Shown: positions 1 to 7,569 of the stretch, piece after piece
Position numbering within the stretch: the stretch's first letter is position 1
How the letters are laid out: every line of letters begins with the position of its first letter
Assembly (NCBI RefSeq): GCF_002251945.1
Contig: NZ_NDHW01000245.1
Coordinates: 60,241 to 102,282 of the forward strand
Reading direction: 5' to 3'
DNA length: 42,042 nt
DNA from: Pseudanabaena sp. SR411
GTDB taxonomy: Bacteria; Cyanobacteriota; Cyanobacteriia; Pseudanabaenales; Pseudanabaenaceae
Notes under the pieces: generated by a model
Databases searched by the model: none
The model's input: only the letters and a program-made list of their open reading frames with translations
What the model was told of the DNA's origin: nothing
Position numbers and translations under genes: made by a program

Positions 1-18
1 GGATAGGCTAGCCTATCC
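1..18. repeat. Perfect 18-bp palindrome at window edge
   Basis: The first 18 bases form a perfect palindrome (GGATAGGCTAGCCTATCC). It sits next to another hairpin and is probably part of the 3' end of a gene lying to the left of the window. Its function is not determinable here. Confidence 0.5.
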
Positions 19-20
19 TT

Positions 21-66
21 ACCCAAACAAATCCGTTCCTTTGCAGGACTACCCATTTGTTTGGGT
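21..66 (+). terminator. Hairpin with T-rich tail, probable terminator of an upstream gene
   Basis: Arms ACCCAAACAAAT (21-32) and ATTTGTTTGGGT (55-66) are exact reverse complements around a 22-base loop, followed by TTTTG. The shape suits a rho-independent terminator for a gene entering from the left. The same arm words (AACCCAAA) recur in other palindromes of the window. Confidence 0.45.
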
Positions 67-646
67 TTTGTCAGAAAATGCTAGAAAAAAAGATCAGACT
101 TTTTCTGTTCCAATAACTTGCTTGTTAATGTCTTGATTGATGTCATCAAACATCATAATTTTTATCGTTAAAAACAAGTTTGAGATAGATGGAGAAAATG
201 TTGTAATCCCTGAAAACCTTGCTAATAAATGTTTTTGAAGCTTTCATCTATACAATTACTCTACATAACCAGTTTAAATAAACTGTGCTAACTTAGCTGT
301 GTCAATGGAAACAGCATACAAAACATTTTGTTTTCTACGTTGTTATCTGTATTGATTTTTTGGATTAATCTCTAAAACTTTTTAGCGAGTCTAACGGATG
401 GGTGTTGAGAAACTGTGAGTTGAGTAAGAAATTCTAATCATTAAATTGGGAAACGAGTTAAGAAAGGTATTTGTGAATGTGTTGAGTACAAACTATTTGT
501 TTGTTTACCTGATTATGCCTAATTAGATGGAGATTTAATTAGGAAGTTCCCACTTAACATCAAGATTTAGAATCAAAATATTATTAAAAACATTTTGACT
601 CGCTATTTTTTAGAGAAGTTATCTAGATATAACTAATTAGTGAAAT
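67..646. other. AT-rich intergenic region, no gene recognised
   Basis: About 580 bases with only very short reading frames (up to about 16 codons from ATG). No tRNA, small photosystem gene or clear riboswitch was recognised. It probably holds the promoter of the downstream HTH gene, but no convincing -35/-10 pair was fixed. Confidence 0.4.
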
Positions 647-658
647 GTGAGGAAAACA

Positions 659-1192
659 ATGACTATTGAAGACGCACTCAATATCGTAGATTCTGTTTTG
701 GGGAATAAGAGCCTCAGTACCATTCAAGAGGCGATCTTTCGTCAAACATGGGAGGGTAAAACCTATTCAGAAATTGCCGAAAAAGCTGGCTATGATGCTG
801 CTTATATTCGTGATGTTGGTTATAAACTATGGCAATTACTGTCAGAAGCTTTTGGCGATCGCGTCACTAAAAATAATTTGCAAGTGGTTTTGCGTCGTTA
901 CAGCAATCGTGCATTAAATACTAATCCTAATATTAGTAGTAATTTCCAATCTACAATTAATTCGCAAATGATTAGCACAACTGCATCACCTGTGAATTTG
1001 CCGACAGCTACAGAGTCATTTAGTCAAGAGATTAGTAATGGTGCTTCTAAGCTTTTGCAACTTCTAGCAAGGGTTTTGACTGAGCCGATTGGCGATCGCC
1101 CCATTAATCACCATTGGCAGCAAATCCATGACTCAAATACCGATTCTTCTTTAAAATTAACGATTACCGTAAATCTCAGCATGGCCGATTAA
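659..1192 (+). CDS. vMAP-type N-terminal HTH domain protein, stand-alone
   Basis: A 177-residue protein. Residues about 1-85 match the helix-turn-helix module found at the N-terminus of many cyanobacterial vWA-MoxR-associated proteins and large NACHT/WD40 or AAA proteins; key stretches are IQEAIFRQTWEGKTYSEIA and the IRDVGYKLWQLLSEAFG helix. In those families the module is followed by a signalling or effector domain. Here the rest (about 90 residues) is Ser/Thr/Asn-rich and low in complexity, with one short amphipathic stretch (KLLQLLARVL). ATG 659 is preferred over the in-frame GTG at 647 because GAGG lies six bases before ATG 659. No membrane segment or signal peptide is seen. The role is unknown: DNA binding or adaptor function is inference. 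A strong hairpin follows the stop. Confidence 0.7.
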   Translation: MTIEDALNIVDSVLGNKSLSTIQEAIFRQTWEGKTYSEIAEKAGYDAAYIRDVGYKLWQLLSEAFGDRVTKNNLQVVLRRYSNRALNTNPNISSNFQSTINSQMISTTASPVNLPTATESFSQEISNGASKLLQLLARVLTEPIGDRPINHHWQQIHDSNTDSSLKLTITVNLSMAD

Positions 1193-1228
1193 ATTAAAAG
1201 CCCGCGCATAGCGCGGGCTTTTAATTTA
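1190..1228. terminator. Bidirectional terminator between convergent genes
   Basis: An 18-bp perfect stem (GCCCGCGC/GCGCGGGC core plus AT-rich outer arms TAAATTAAAA/TTTTAATTTA) around an ATA loop. It overlaps the stop codons of both the HTH gene (plus) and purD (minus), and U-tracts form on either strand, so it can serve both genes. Confidence 0.8.
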
Positions 1229-2500
1229 ATCGATGGCTTTACTCGCAATATCCTTGCGGTAATACATTCCGTCGTAAGCGACAAACTCAATGGCGCTATA
1301 AACATTGGTAATGGCATTCCGAATGTCATCGCCTAGGGCGGTTACTCCAAGCACTCGACCACCATTGGTTACTAGGGCATTGTTCTTGAGCTTTGTTCCT
1401 GACTGAAATACAAATGCACCTAGGTCTTCGGCTTTACCGATACCCGTAATAAACTGCCCCGTCTCTACTTTATCTGGATAGCCACCTGCTGCCATCACCA
1501 CACATACGGATGACTGCTTTTTCCATTTAATAGGTGGAAAGTTAGCGAGGTTGCCTTCGATACAAGCCATCAACAAATCATCCAGATTGGTATCCAGTAA
1601 TGGCAAGACTGCTTGGGTCTCAGGATCGCCCAACCGACAGTTAAACTCCACAACTTTTGGTTCACCTTCGGGAGTAATCATTAACCCCGCATAGAGACAA
1701 CCACGATAATCAATACCTCTAGCATTTAAAGCGGCGATCGCAGGTTCTAACACTTGAGTCTGCACTTTTGCCATCAACTTAGGTGTAGCGATCGGCGCAG
1801 GTGCATAGGCTCCCATCCCACCTGTGTTTGGACCTGTATCACCATCACCGAGACGTTTGTGATCTTGAGCAGGACTTAAGGGGCGAATGGTTTTACCATC
1901 GGTGACCGCAAGGACAGATACTTCTTGCCCTGTCATAAATTCTTCGATGACCACGGTTTCGCCTGCAGAGCCGAACTGTCCTGCAAAAATGCGATCGAGC
2001 GCTTCAGTGGCTTCTTCGATAGTCATCGCCACGGTAACACCCTTACCACTAGCTAGACCATCCGCCTTGATCACAATTGGTGCGCCTTGTTGTTGTACAT
2101 AGGCTTGAGCAGCTTCGAGACTTTGGAAAGTGGCACTGGCGGCGGTGGGAATATTCGCTTCTTGCATGAGTGTCTTTGCCCAAGACTTGCTGGCTTCAAT
2201 CTTTGCCCCCTCTTGAGTTGGACCAAAAATCAATGCTTCGGCGGCTTGAAAATAATCAACAATGCCAAGTGCTAGGGGCAGTTCGGGACCAACAATGGTA
2301 AAACCAACACCTTGCACTTGGGCAAACCTTAAAATCCCCTCAAAATCATCAATGCTAAGGGAAACATTCTGGCAATTGGGCATGGTTGCCGTACCGCCAT
2401 TTCCAGGGATGCAAAAGACGCGATCAATATTGGGGGATTGCAGAAGTTTCCAAGCTAAGGCGTGTTCTCTACCGCCACTGCCAACTACGAGGACTTTCAA
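1226..2500 (-). CDS. purD: Phosphoribosylamine--glycine ligase (GARS)
   Basis: Catalyses ATP-dependent joining of glycine to 5-phosphoribosylamine, the second step of de novo purine synthesis, in the cytosol. The 424-residue length is normal for bacterial PurD. The N-terminal Rossmann-like start VLVVGSGGREHALAWKL, the ATP-grasp stretch KADGLASGKGV, and the signatures GPNTGGMGAY and EFNCRLGDPETQ are all present. The start is TTG (2498-2500): an in-frame stop lies just upstream, and AAGG sits six bases before TTG. It is monocistronic and convergent with the HTH gene; the stop lies inside the shared terminator. No purine riboswitch was seen upstream. Confidence 0.95.
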   Translation of the reverse strand: MKVLVVGSGGREHALAWKLLQSPNIDRVFCIPGNGGTATMPNCQNVSLSIDDFEGILRFAQVQGVGFTIVGPELPLALGIVDYFQAAEALIFGPTQEGAKIEASKSWAKTLMQEANIPTAASATFQSLEAAQAYVQQQGAPIVIKADGLASGKGVTVAMTIEEATEALDRIFAGQFGSAGETVVIEEFMTGQEVSVLAVTDGKTIRPLSPAQDHKRLGDGDTGPNTGGMGAYAPAPIATPKLMAKVQTQVLEPAIAALNARGIDYRGCLYAGLMITPEGEPKVVEFNCRLGDPETQAVLPLLDTNLDDLLMACIEGNLANFPPIKWKKQSSVCVVMAAGGYPDKVETGQFITGIGKAEDLGAFVFQSGTKLKNNALVTNGGRVLGVTALGDDIRNAITNVYSAIEFVAYDGMYYRKDIASKAID

Positions 2501-2844
2501 ATTACACCTTTAATACTCACACTAGTTTTGCTTTCTGATTTACAGCACTTTACGATTTGAGCAAATGCCAATAAAAGTTTGAGCAGCTTTACTAAGGGAG
2601 AAGTCTTAATGATTCGTAGGATGCGTTAGTACAACGTAACGCATTAATTGGTTATCAATTATGGGTTACGCGATCGCTAACCCATCCTACATTTAAGTCC
2701 AACAACTTATTTAAGCAAGGCTTCTAAAACATTATTTAGCTTTTAGTCAATGGCAAATTGCGATCCAGAAAGCGCCGATTGATCAGATTTTGGGAAATCA
2801 TGTACTGATTGATCAGTATTTAGATGCCCAAAAAATCTAATTTA
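2501..2844. other. Intergenic region with a half repeat and an inverted-repeat element
   Basis: 344 bases without a gene. At 2541-2563 there is a stretch resembling one end (TACAGCACTTT) of the palindromic element at 23962-24065, probably a relic. At 2616-2690 there is a separate 75-bp inverted repeat. Confidence 0.4.
2616..2690. repeat. 75-bp inverted-repeat element (MITE-like)
   Basis: Ends GTAGGATGCGTTAG and CTAACCCATCCTAC are inverted repeats with one mismatch. A smaller hairpin (GCGTTA...GTAACGC) lies inside the left half. Non-coding; the function is unknown. Confidence 0.55.
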
Positions 2845-3480
2845 TCAGGAAGCTATTATACCTTGAGGAGTAGAACCTAGGGAAATTTCGTCGCCAAAGC
2901 TGACTTTTTTGGTAAATTGAAAGGCTCCTGCGATCGAACCCCACACCCGCTCATCAGTTACGATGTCGTATCCACGATCAAGGCTGCTATAGGTGTTTTC
3001 AGTTACTTCAAACTCAATCGAGAGGTAAGTATCAACACCCTTGCGATTGATGCAGCACTTTTTCCCAGGTTCGACAGCGCCTTTAAAAGTACGCTGATCG
3101 GCGCGATACACCCATTGAGTACAGCCTTCTAATTGGGCGATCGCACTTGCATCCATCTCCTTCAGCCGATCGCGATCACGACTAGCACCAAAGAATTTTT
3201 CGGCTTCTGTGAGGCGATAGTTGATCATTTCAATGCGATCGTTTTGAAAGATCAGGTGTAATACGGCTGTGCGATAGGGATGATGTAGCTCATAGTCGTA
3301 AGCTTGTTCGAGAAATAGCCATACGCCATCCTCAGTAATTGGGTTGGGCAAGGGGCGGATACCAACGCGGATATGGGCAAAAAATGGGGGGTTGTCGATC
3401 GCCTGTTCCCAATTACTATGATCGCCTGCTAGCCATTGAGCAAGGATATATGCATCGTTGGGATGGGTAAGTACTGTCAT
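2845..3480 (-). CDS. cpcT: CpcT/CpeT-family phycobiliprotein lyase
   Basis: A 211-residue protein of the CpcT/CpeT (DUF1001) family. Family members of this type attach a bilin to a Cys of a phycobiliprotein beta subunit; CpcT acts on Cys-155 of beta-phycocyanin. Family marks seen: FFAHIRVGIRPLP, GVWLFLEQAYDYELHHPYR, the GC/Y pair around residue 118 (EGCTQWVYR), and the C-terminal signature RGYDIVTDERVWGSIAGAF. Length and order fit one eight-stranded barrel domain. The assignment to CpcT rather than CpeT or another paralogue is inference; no phycobilisome structural gene is in the window. It is monocistronic on the minus strand, without a clear Shine-Dalgarno. Confidence 0.85.
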   Translation of the reverse strand: MTVLTHPNDAYILAQWLAGDHSNWEQAIDNPPFFAHIRVGIRPLPNPITEDGVWLFLEQAYDYELHHPYRTAVLHLIFQNDRIEMINYRLTEAEKFFGASRDRDRLKEMDASAIAQLEGCTQWVYRADQRTFKGAVEPGKKCCINRKGVDTYLSIEFEVTENTYSSLDRGYDIVTDERVWGSIAGAFQFTKKVSFGDEISLGSTPQGIIAS

Positions 3481-3562
3481 AGATTGTTAAATTAAGATAA
3501 TTAAACGAATTAAATATTAAGTAAAAGAGATGTGAATAGAGCTTAGGGTTCTGCAATTTATT

Positions 3563-3617
3563 AAGAAACCGATTTTTGATGGCGCGGCGAAGCCGCGCCA
3601 TCAAAAATCGGTTCCTT
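3563..3617. repeat. Palindromic repeat with GGCGAAGCC core
   Basis: A 26-bp stem with one mismatch and a GAA loop. The inner 19 bases (GGCGCGGCGAAGCCGCGCC) and the adjoining TTTTTGAT/ATCAAAAA arms are identical to those of the palindrome at 37741-37797. Flanking words GTTCTGCAATTTA also recur there, so these are two copies of one element. Confidence 0.7.
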
Positions 3618-3717
3618 ATTTTACGGTGAAGCCCTTAGAGCAAGCACAATCAAAATAATTGATCCTGCTAATGATCCTAAAAGTGAGCCTTTGACACAAG
3701 TTAACTCTGGCATCTTT

Positions 3718-3750
3718 ATGTTGTGAGGTGGCTTTGCCGCTTCACAACAT
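3718..3750. repeat. Hairpin upstream of the desaturase operon
   Basis: Arms ATGTTGTGAGGTGGC and GCCGCTTCACAACAT pair with two mismatches (both G-T type) around a TTT loop. It lies 28 bases before the desaturase start and could sit in its leader. Confidence 0.5.
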
Positions 3751-3777
3751 ATTGGCTCTTAGCGATCGCAATTATAT

Positions 3778-4800
3778 ATGACCTACTCTGTGGGAATCCC
3801 TAAGTCTATGAAAACACAACAATTCTCAGACAAGGACAATTTTAAACTTGAGCAAACCGCTCCCTCTGGCGAGACAACAAAGCCCAAAATCGCTCCCGAA
3901 TTGCTTAAACAATTACATAGCCTCGATCAACATCCGCACCGTTTGCCCATTTTCATGGCGTTGTACATATTGTCAGCATTGGCAGCCTATGAGTTAGTAC
4001 AGGCGATCGCGACACCTTGGGTATATCTCCTCTGTTTACCCTTGTATCTCTTGGCAGCAGCTTCTTTACATGGTATTAGCCTCTTTACCCATGAGGGCGT
4101 GCATGGCGTGCTCAGTCGCAATTTGCAATGGAATCGTTGGCTCAGCATTCTTTGTGCTTTACCCGTTGGACAAAATTTCTCAGCTTATAAGGTCTTACAT
4201 CTCAAGCATCATCAACATTTAGGTGTAGAGGGCGATCCCGATCATTATAAAAACTATACAAAATGGAACTGGTTAACCTTTTTGATGCATTGGGGAAGAT
4301 TGATTATTGGTTATCCTGTCTACATTGTCGCGATTCCGATTCTCGGATTTTACCAGGGAAATCACACCGATCGCCTATGGATTGCGATCGAAGTGGGTTT
4401 GCTGGGCTTACTAGTTACGACTGTGTTACTTTCACCTCTACCGCCAGCATTGCTAATTCATGGTTGGCTAATTCCGATGCTGTGGATTAATACGATGGTC
4501 AATATTCGCGGCATGAGTCAGCACACCCTCCTCGAACATGAAGCTGATTTAATTCGCGGAACCCGTACGATTCTGACAGTTCCCTTAGTGCGATTCTTTA
4601 TGTGTAATGAGAACTATCATCTAGAACATCATCTCTATCCAGCCGTGCCTTGGTATCATTTACCACGCTTGCATCAAGAGTTGCAGTCAGATCTGCTCCA
4701 ACAGGGTGCACCTTATATCCCTTCCTATTTTTCTTTTGTCCAAGACTTCTTCGCCGCAAGCATACAGCGTCGGCAAGTCGGTTCCGTTGTGATTAATTGA
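3778..4800 (+). CDS. Membrane fatty-acid-desaturase-family protein
   Basis: First gene of a four-gene operon. The 340-residue protein has the three histidine clusters of integral-membrane diiron desaturases: HEGVH (residues 105-109), HLKHHQH (141-147) and HLEHH (281-285), with an extra His near 249. Hydrophobic segments lie at about 58-100, 170-192 and 200-240, giving the usual two-hairpin membrane fold with cytosolic His boxes. The family inserts double bonds or hydroxylates acyl, carotenoid or related chains using O2. The substrate cannot be told, and it is not clearly DesA, DesB, DesC or CrtR. The first about 45 residues are hydrophilic and specific to this protein. The start is uncertain: ATG 3778 has no clear ribosome site, and ATG 3808 (residue 11) is possible. 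Confidence 0.8.
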   Translation: MTYSVGIPKSMKTQQFSDKDNFKLEQTAPSGETTKPKIAPELLKQLHSLDQHPHRLPIFMALYILSALAAYELVQAIATPWVYLLCLPLYLLAAASLHGISLFTHEGVHGVLSRNLQWNRWLSILCALPVGQNFSAYKVLHLKHHQHLGVEGDPDHYKNYTKWNWLTFLMHWGRLIIGYPVYIVAIPILGFYQGNHTDRLWIAIEVGLLGLLVTTVLLSPLPPALLIHGWLIPMLWINTMVNIRGMSQHTLLEHEADLIRGTRTILTVPLVRFFMCNENYHLEHHLYPAVPWYHLPRLHQELQSDLLQQGAPYIPSYFSFVQDFFAASIQRRQVGSVVIN

Positions 4801-4812
4801 GTGGAGAAAAAG

Positions 4813-5547
4813 ATGCAAACTTTAATTAGAAAGCCGATCGCTAATTCCCGAATTCGCCAATATCCTGAATTGGCTATAGCAGAATTGAGCAAATTACCAT
4901 CTTTACAGTCAGCAGTCTTACAAGTAGCAAAGGTTTATGACTTTAATTCCCATCCCTATATCCTTTGGATGGAAGATTCTCTGACCGATCGCGAAGCTTT
5001 TCGGCGGAGTCAAGTTCCCTTTCGGTATGCCGTGGAGTCTTTCTCTCAGCCATTGGCGGCGGTATTAGCTAGGACAGCAACCCTAGAGTCTCGCTTACCT
5101 CTGCTCGCAAATATCACTGAAGAACATGGACATGGAGATCGCTGGCGATCGCATAAATATACGTTTCAGCAATACCTTCGCGCCTTGGGCGCAACCGATC
5201 GCGAACTAGAGGTTCCTTGCACGATGCCAGTATTAGCCTTCAACCAATCGATTTTGACCTATTGCTTAATGCAGTCGGGGGAATCAGGAGCGGCGATGCT
5301 CGGCATGATCGAGTATCTCTATGTCGGGATTAGTACGGCGATCGCTAGGACTTTGCAGAAACGTGGTTGGACGGCTGCTGGCAGTCAGTCTCACTATGCA
5401 GTGCATGAGAAGCTAGATACAGAACATGCTAGAGACTTGTTGCACTTAGCCGAAATGGGTTGGAGTAATCCACGTTCTCGTGAGCAAGTTATCCAAGGAC
5501 TAGCGCTTGGCGCTCATTATTTCTGGAGTTTGTATCGTGATTTGTAA
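4813..5547 (+). CDS. Haem-oxygenase-like diiron enzyme (iron-containing redox enzyme family)
   Basis: A 244-residue all-helical protein of the haem-oxygenase-like (HDO/PqqC-like) fold. Putative iron ligands can be read (numbering from ATG 4813): Glu103/104 in NITEEHG, His114, Glu167 in MIEYLY, and the H-x3-D-x2-H set His198, Asp202, His205 in VHEKLDTEHA. This matches the pattern of HDOs such as UndA (fatty acid decarboxylation) and BesC (amino acid C-C cleavage). The reaction here is unknown. ATG 4813 is chosen over GTG 4801 because GGAG lies six bases before it. The preceding gene stops 12 bases upstream, so the two are co-transcribed and probably translationally coupled. Confidence 0.75.
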   Translation: MQTLIRKPIANSRIRQYPELAIAELSKLPSLQSAVLQVAKVYDFNSHPYILWMEDSLTDREAFRRSQVPFRYAVESFSQPLAAVLARTATLESRLPLLANITEEHGHGDRWRSHKYTFQQYLRALGATDRELEVPCTMPVLAFNQSILTYCLMQSGESGAAMLGMIEYLYVGISTAIARTLQKRGWTAAGSQSHYAVHEKLDTEHARDLLHLAEMGWSNPRSREQVIQGLALGAHYFWSLYRDL

Positions 5548-6631
5548 CTTGAATGCTAGCCCTGTCTCAGAGATCGCTTTCTCCCAAGTGCGCGAAGATC
5601 CTCGTATTGAATTACGGGTCATCCAAGAACTAGCCAAGCATCAGCGACCACTCAGAATCTTTTTGGTGGCTTCAGGTGGTTGTACTGCCTTAAGTTTACT
5701 GACTAGCCCTGCGATCGCCAAAATCGAAGCCATAGATCTCAATCCTGCCCAACTACATCTTGTGGAATTGCGCCGACAAGCTCTATTGCATTTGTCGCTA
5801 GATGTACAATTACGATTGATAGGTGTCGATCAATCTGCTAGCGATCGCGATCGCCTTAGCATCTATGCCAACTTACGCGCCTATTTACCAAAACCCACCC
5901 AAGCATTTTGGGATGCCAGACAGGAGCAAATCGCATTTGGGGTCAATCGAGTCGGACGATTTGAACAGCTATTTCGTGGGCTTGCTGCAAAATTTGCTCA
6001 GCTTGGGATTGCGCCTTTAAAAGAACCATTAACCGCAATTCAACATCCGCAATGGCGCAATCTGTTTGAGCAGGTATTTGAACGGGAGAGACTTGTCCAA
6101 ACTTTTGGTGAAGCGGCAGTTAACTATTCGATGGATCGCAGTTTTGGCGAACATTTTGCCGATGTATTTGCCCAAGCTTTACAGCGCTTTCATCCCAATC
6201 AGAATTATTTTTTAACCCAAGTCTGGGGCGATCGCTACACCAATGATCTTGCAGGCGAAGGATTGCCTCTGTATCTCCAAGACTCTGCCCAGCAGAATAT
6301 TCGGGCGCTAGGCGTAGAAAGATTACAATTGCATCAGGGCGCATTTGTCGATCGCCTTCAGCAACTTGCCGAAGTAGAAGGATTCGATTTGATTCAGTTT
6401 TCTAATATTTCAGACTGGATGCCTTTGAGCGATCTCCATCAAATGCTGACGGATGCGATCGCTTGCTTGAAATCAGGAGGAGCAATTATCGGGCGGCGAC
6501 TCAATGGCGATCATCATTTAGCCGCAATTATGGCGGTGCATATAGCTGTTGATCGCAAACTGAGTCAGGAATTACTGGCAAGCGATCGCTCATTTTTCTA
6601 TCGTGAAGTCGTGGTAGGTTTTCGGTCATGA
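5537..6631 (+). CDS. DUF3419 (BtaA-like) SAM-dependent 3-amino-3-carboxypropyl transferase
   Basis: About 364 residues. The N-terminal part has a SAM-binding core (FLVASGGCTALSLL, then EAIDLNPAQLHLVELR), and the C-terminal part has a second Rossmann region (QLHQGAFVDRL ... FDLIQFSNISDWM ... GGAIIGRRL). Together these identify DUF3419, the family of BtaA, which moves the aminocarboxypropyl group of S-adenosylmethionine onto diacylglycerol in betaine-lipid synthesis. The partner methyltransferase BtaB is not next to it, so a different acceptor is likely. GTG 5537 is chosen because GGAG lies eight bases upstream; it overlaps the preceding gene by 11 bases. A longer TTG start at 5507 has no ribosome site. 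Confidence 0.75.
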   Translation: MICNLNASPVSEIAFSQVREDPRIELRVIQELAKHQRPLRIFLVASGGCTALSLLTSPAIAKIEAIDLNPAQLHLVELRRQALLHLSLDVQLRLIGVDQSASDRDRLSIYANLRAYLPKPTQAFWDARQEQIAFGVNRVGRFEQLFRGLAAKFAQLGIAPLKEPLTAIQHPQWRNLFEQVFERERLVQTFGEAAVNYSMDRSFGEHFADVFAQALQRFHPNQNYFLTQVWGDRYTNDLAGEGLPLYLQDSAQQNIRALGVERLQLHQGAFVDRLQQLAEVEGFDLIQFSNISDWMPLSDLHQMLTDAIACLKSGGAIIGRRLNGDHHLAAIMAVHIAVDRKLSQELLASDRSFFYREVVVGFRS

Positions 6632-7431
6632 AGTTTCATCGTGTTGAAGTTACCGAGCGTCCTTTATTTCAAGTCGGCATTGAGGCGATTGAGCAGACTG
6701 CATTCTACCCATTGGGAAATGACTCTTTTCAACTCGATCATGGCGATAACTACTTTGCCTTTTTTGATCGCCTTGGCGATGTCAATTACTTTGTCGCTTT
6801 GGATGGCGAAAGAGTTGCCGCCGTTGGCGCAGGCATCCTTCGGCAAGTAACCGATCGTCATGGAGAACCATTGCGTTTAGCTTGGTATTTATGCGATTTA
6901 AAAGTACATCCAGACTATCAAAGACAACATCTTTCGATTAGGCTTCTGCACTATGCTTTACAGTCCTGTATGAGTAAATGCGATCGCGGCTATACGATTT
7001 CGATGAACACCAGCGATGGCAAGCCCAATCGGTTGGTACGTATTTATGAGAAGTTTAACCTTTTGCGATTCCGATGCTCATCGATATTAGGAATCTACAG
7101 CGTAGATGCGGAAGTAATGCGATCGCTGGAACCTATACTCATGAAATATCGCGGTAAGATTTCCTATCTATCGCTACAAGGAATCAAGGACTTAAAGCTT
7201 CAAAGTAATGGGAAAATGCTGCCATTGTTGCATGTGCAGTGGGGCGAAAACATGCAATTAGGGATTGAGACTCCGCGAGATGAATATACCCATATGTTTT
7301 GTGTACCTAGTGGTGATCAACTCGCGATCGCGCTTCAGTCAAAAGGCATTTTCCCCGATGCGACGGCTAGTTTGGTCAGTCATGGTATGGATCAAAGTGA
7401 TTGGCGCTTTATCTTAACTAGCGATATTTGA
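6628..7431 (+). CDS. GNAT-family acyltransferase
   Basis: A 267-residue protein whose residues about 40-155 form a GNAT domain: the strand RLAWYLCDLKVHPDYQ followed by RQHLSIRLLHYAL corresponds to motif A with its acyl-CoA pyrophosphate loop. The last about 110 residues are extra and unassigned. The start ATG overlaps the stop of the DUF3419 gene (ATGA, 6628-6631), a sign of translational coupling. With the three genes upstream it forms a compact operon, so it probably acylates the amine made in the pathway. This is inference; the acyl donor and acceptor are unknown. Confidence 0.7.
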   Translation: MKFHRVEVTERPLFQVGIEAIEQTAFYPLGNDSFQLDHGDNYFAFFDRLGDVNYFVALDGERVAAVGAGILRQVTDRHGEPLRLAWYLCDLKVHPDYQRQHLSIRLLHYALQSCMSKCDRGYTISMNTSDGKPNRLVRIYEKFNLLRFRCSSILGIYSVDAEVMRSLEPILMKYRGKISYLSLQGIKDLKLQSNGKMLPLLHVQWGENMQLGIETPRDEYTHMFCVPSGDQLAIALQSKGIFPDATASLVSHGMDQSDWRFILTSDI

Positions 7432-7439
7432 GTAATACC

Positions 7440-7472
7440 CCAGCACAAAATAGCTACGCCATTTTGTGCTGG
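7440..7472 (+). terminator. Hairpin after the four-gene operon
   Basis: Arms CCAGCACAAAAT and ATTTTGTGCTGG pair exactly around a nine-base loop, starting nine bases after the GNAT stop codon. No long U-tract follows, so termination is likely but not certain. Confidence 0.5.
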
Positions 7473-7512
7473 CTCATAGATGTTTCGGGGAGAACGATTT
7501 TTATGATTGTAT

Positions 7513-7549
7513 AGCAATGTTAAACTTCGCTTAGGACATACAACCTAAA
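7513..7549. repeat. Solitary half of the TATAGCAATG palindromic element
   Basis: TATAGCAATG...CTTAGGACATA matches the left arm of the elements at 15491-15605 and 16513-16629. No matching right arm is seen, so this is a half copy or relic. Confidence 0.5.
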
Positions 7550-7569
7550 AGGTAAGCGCCATTCACCTA

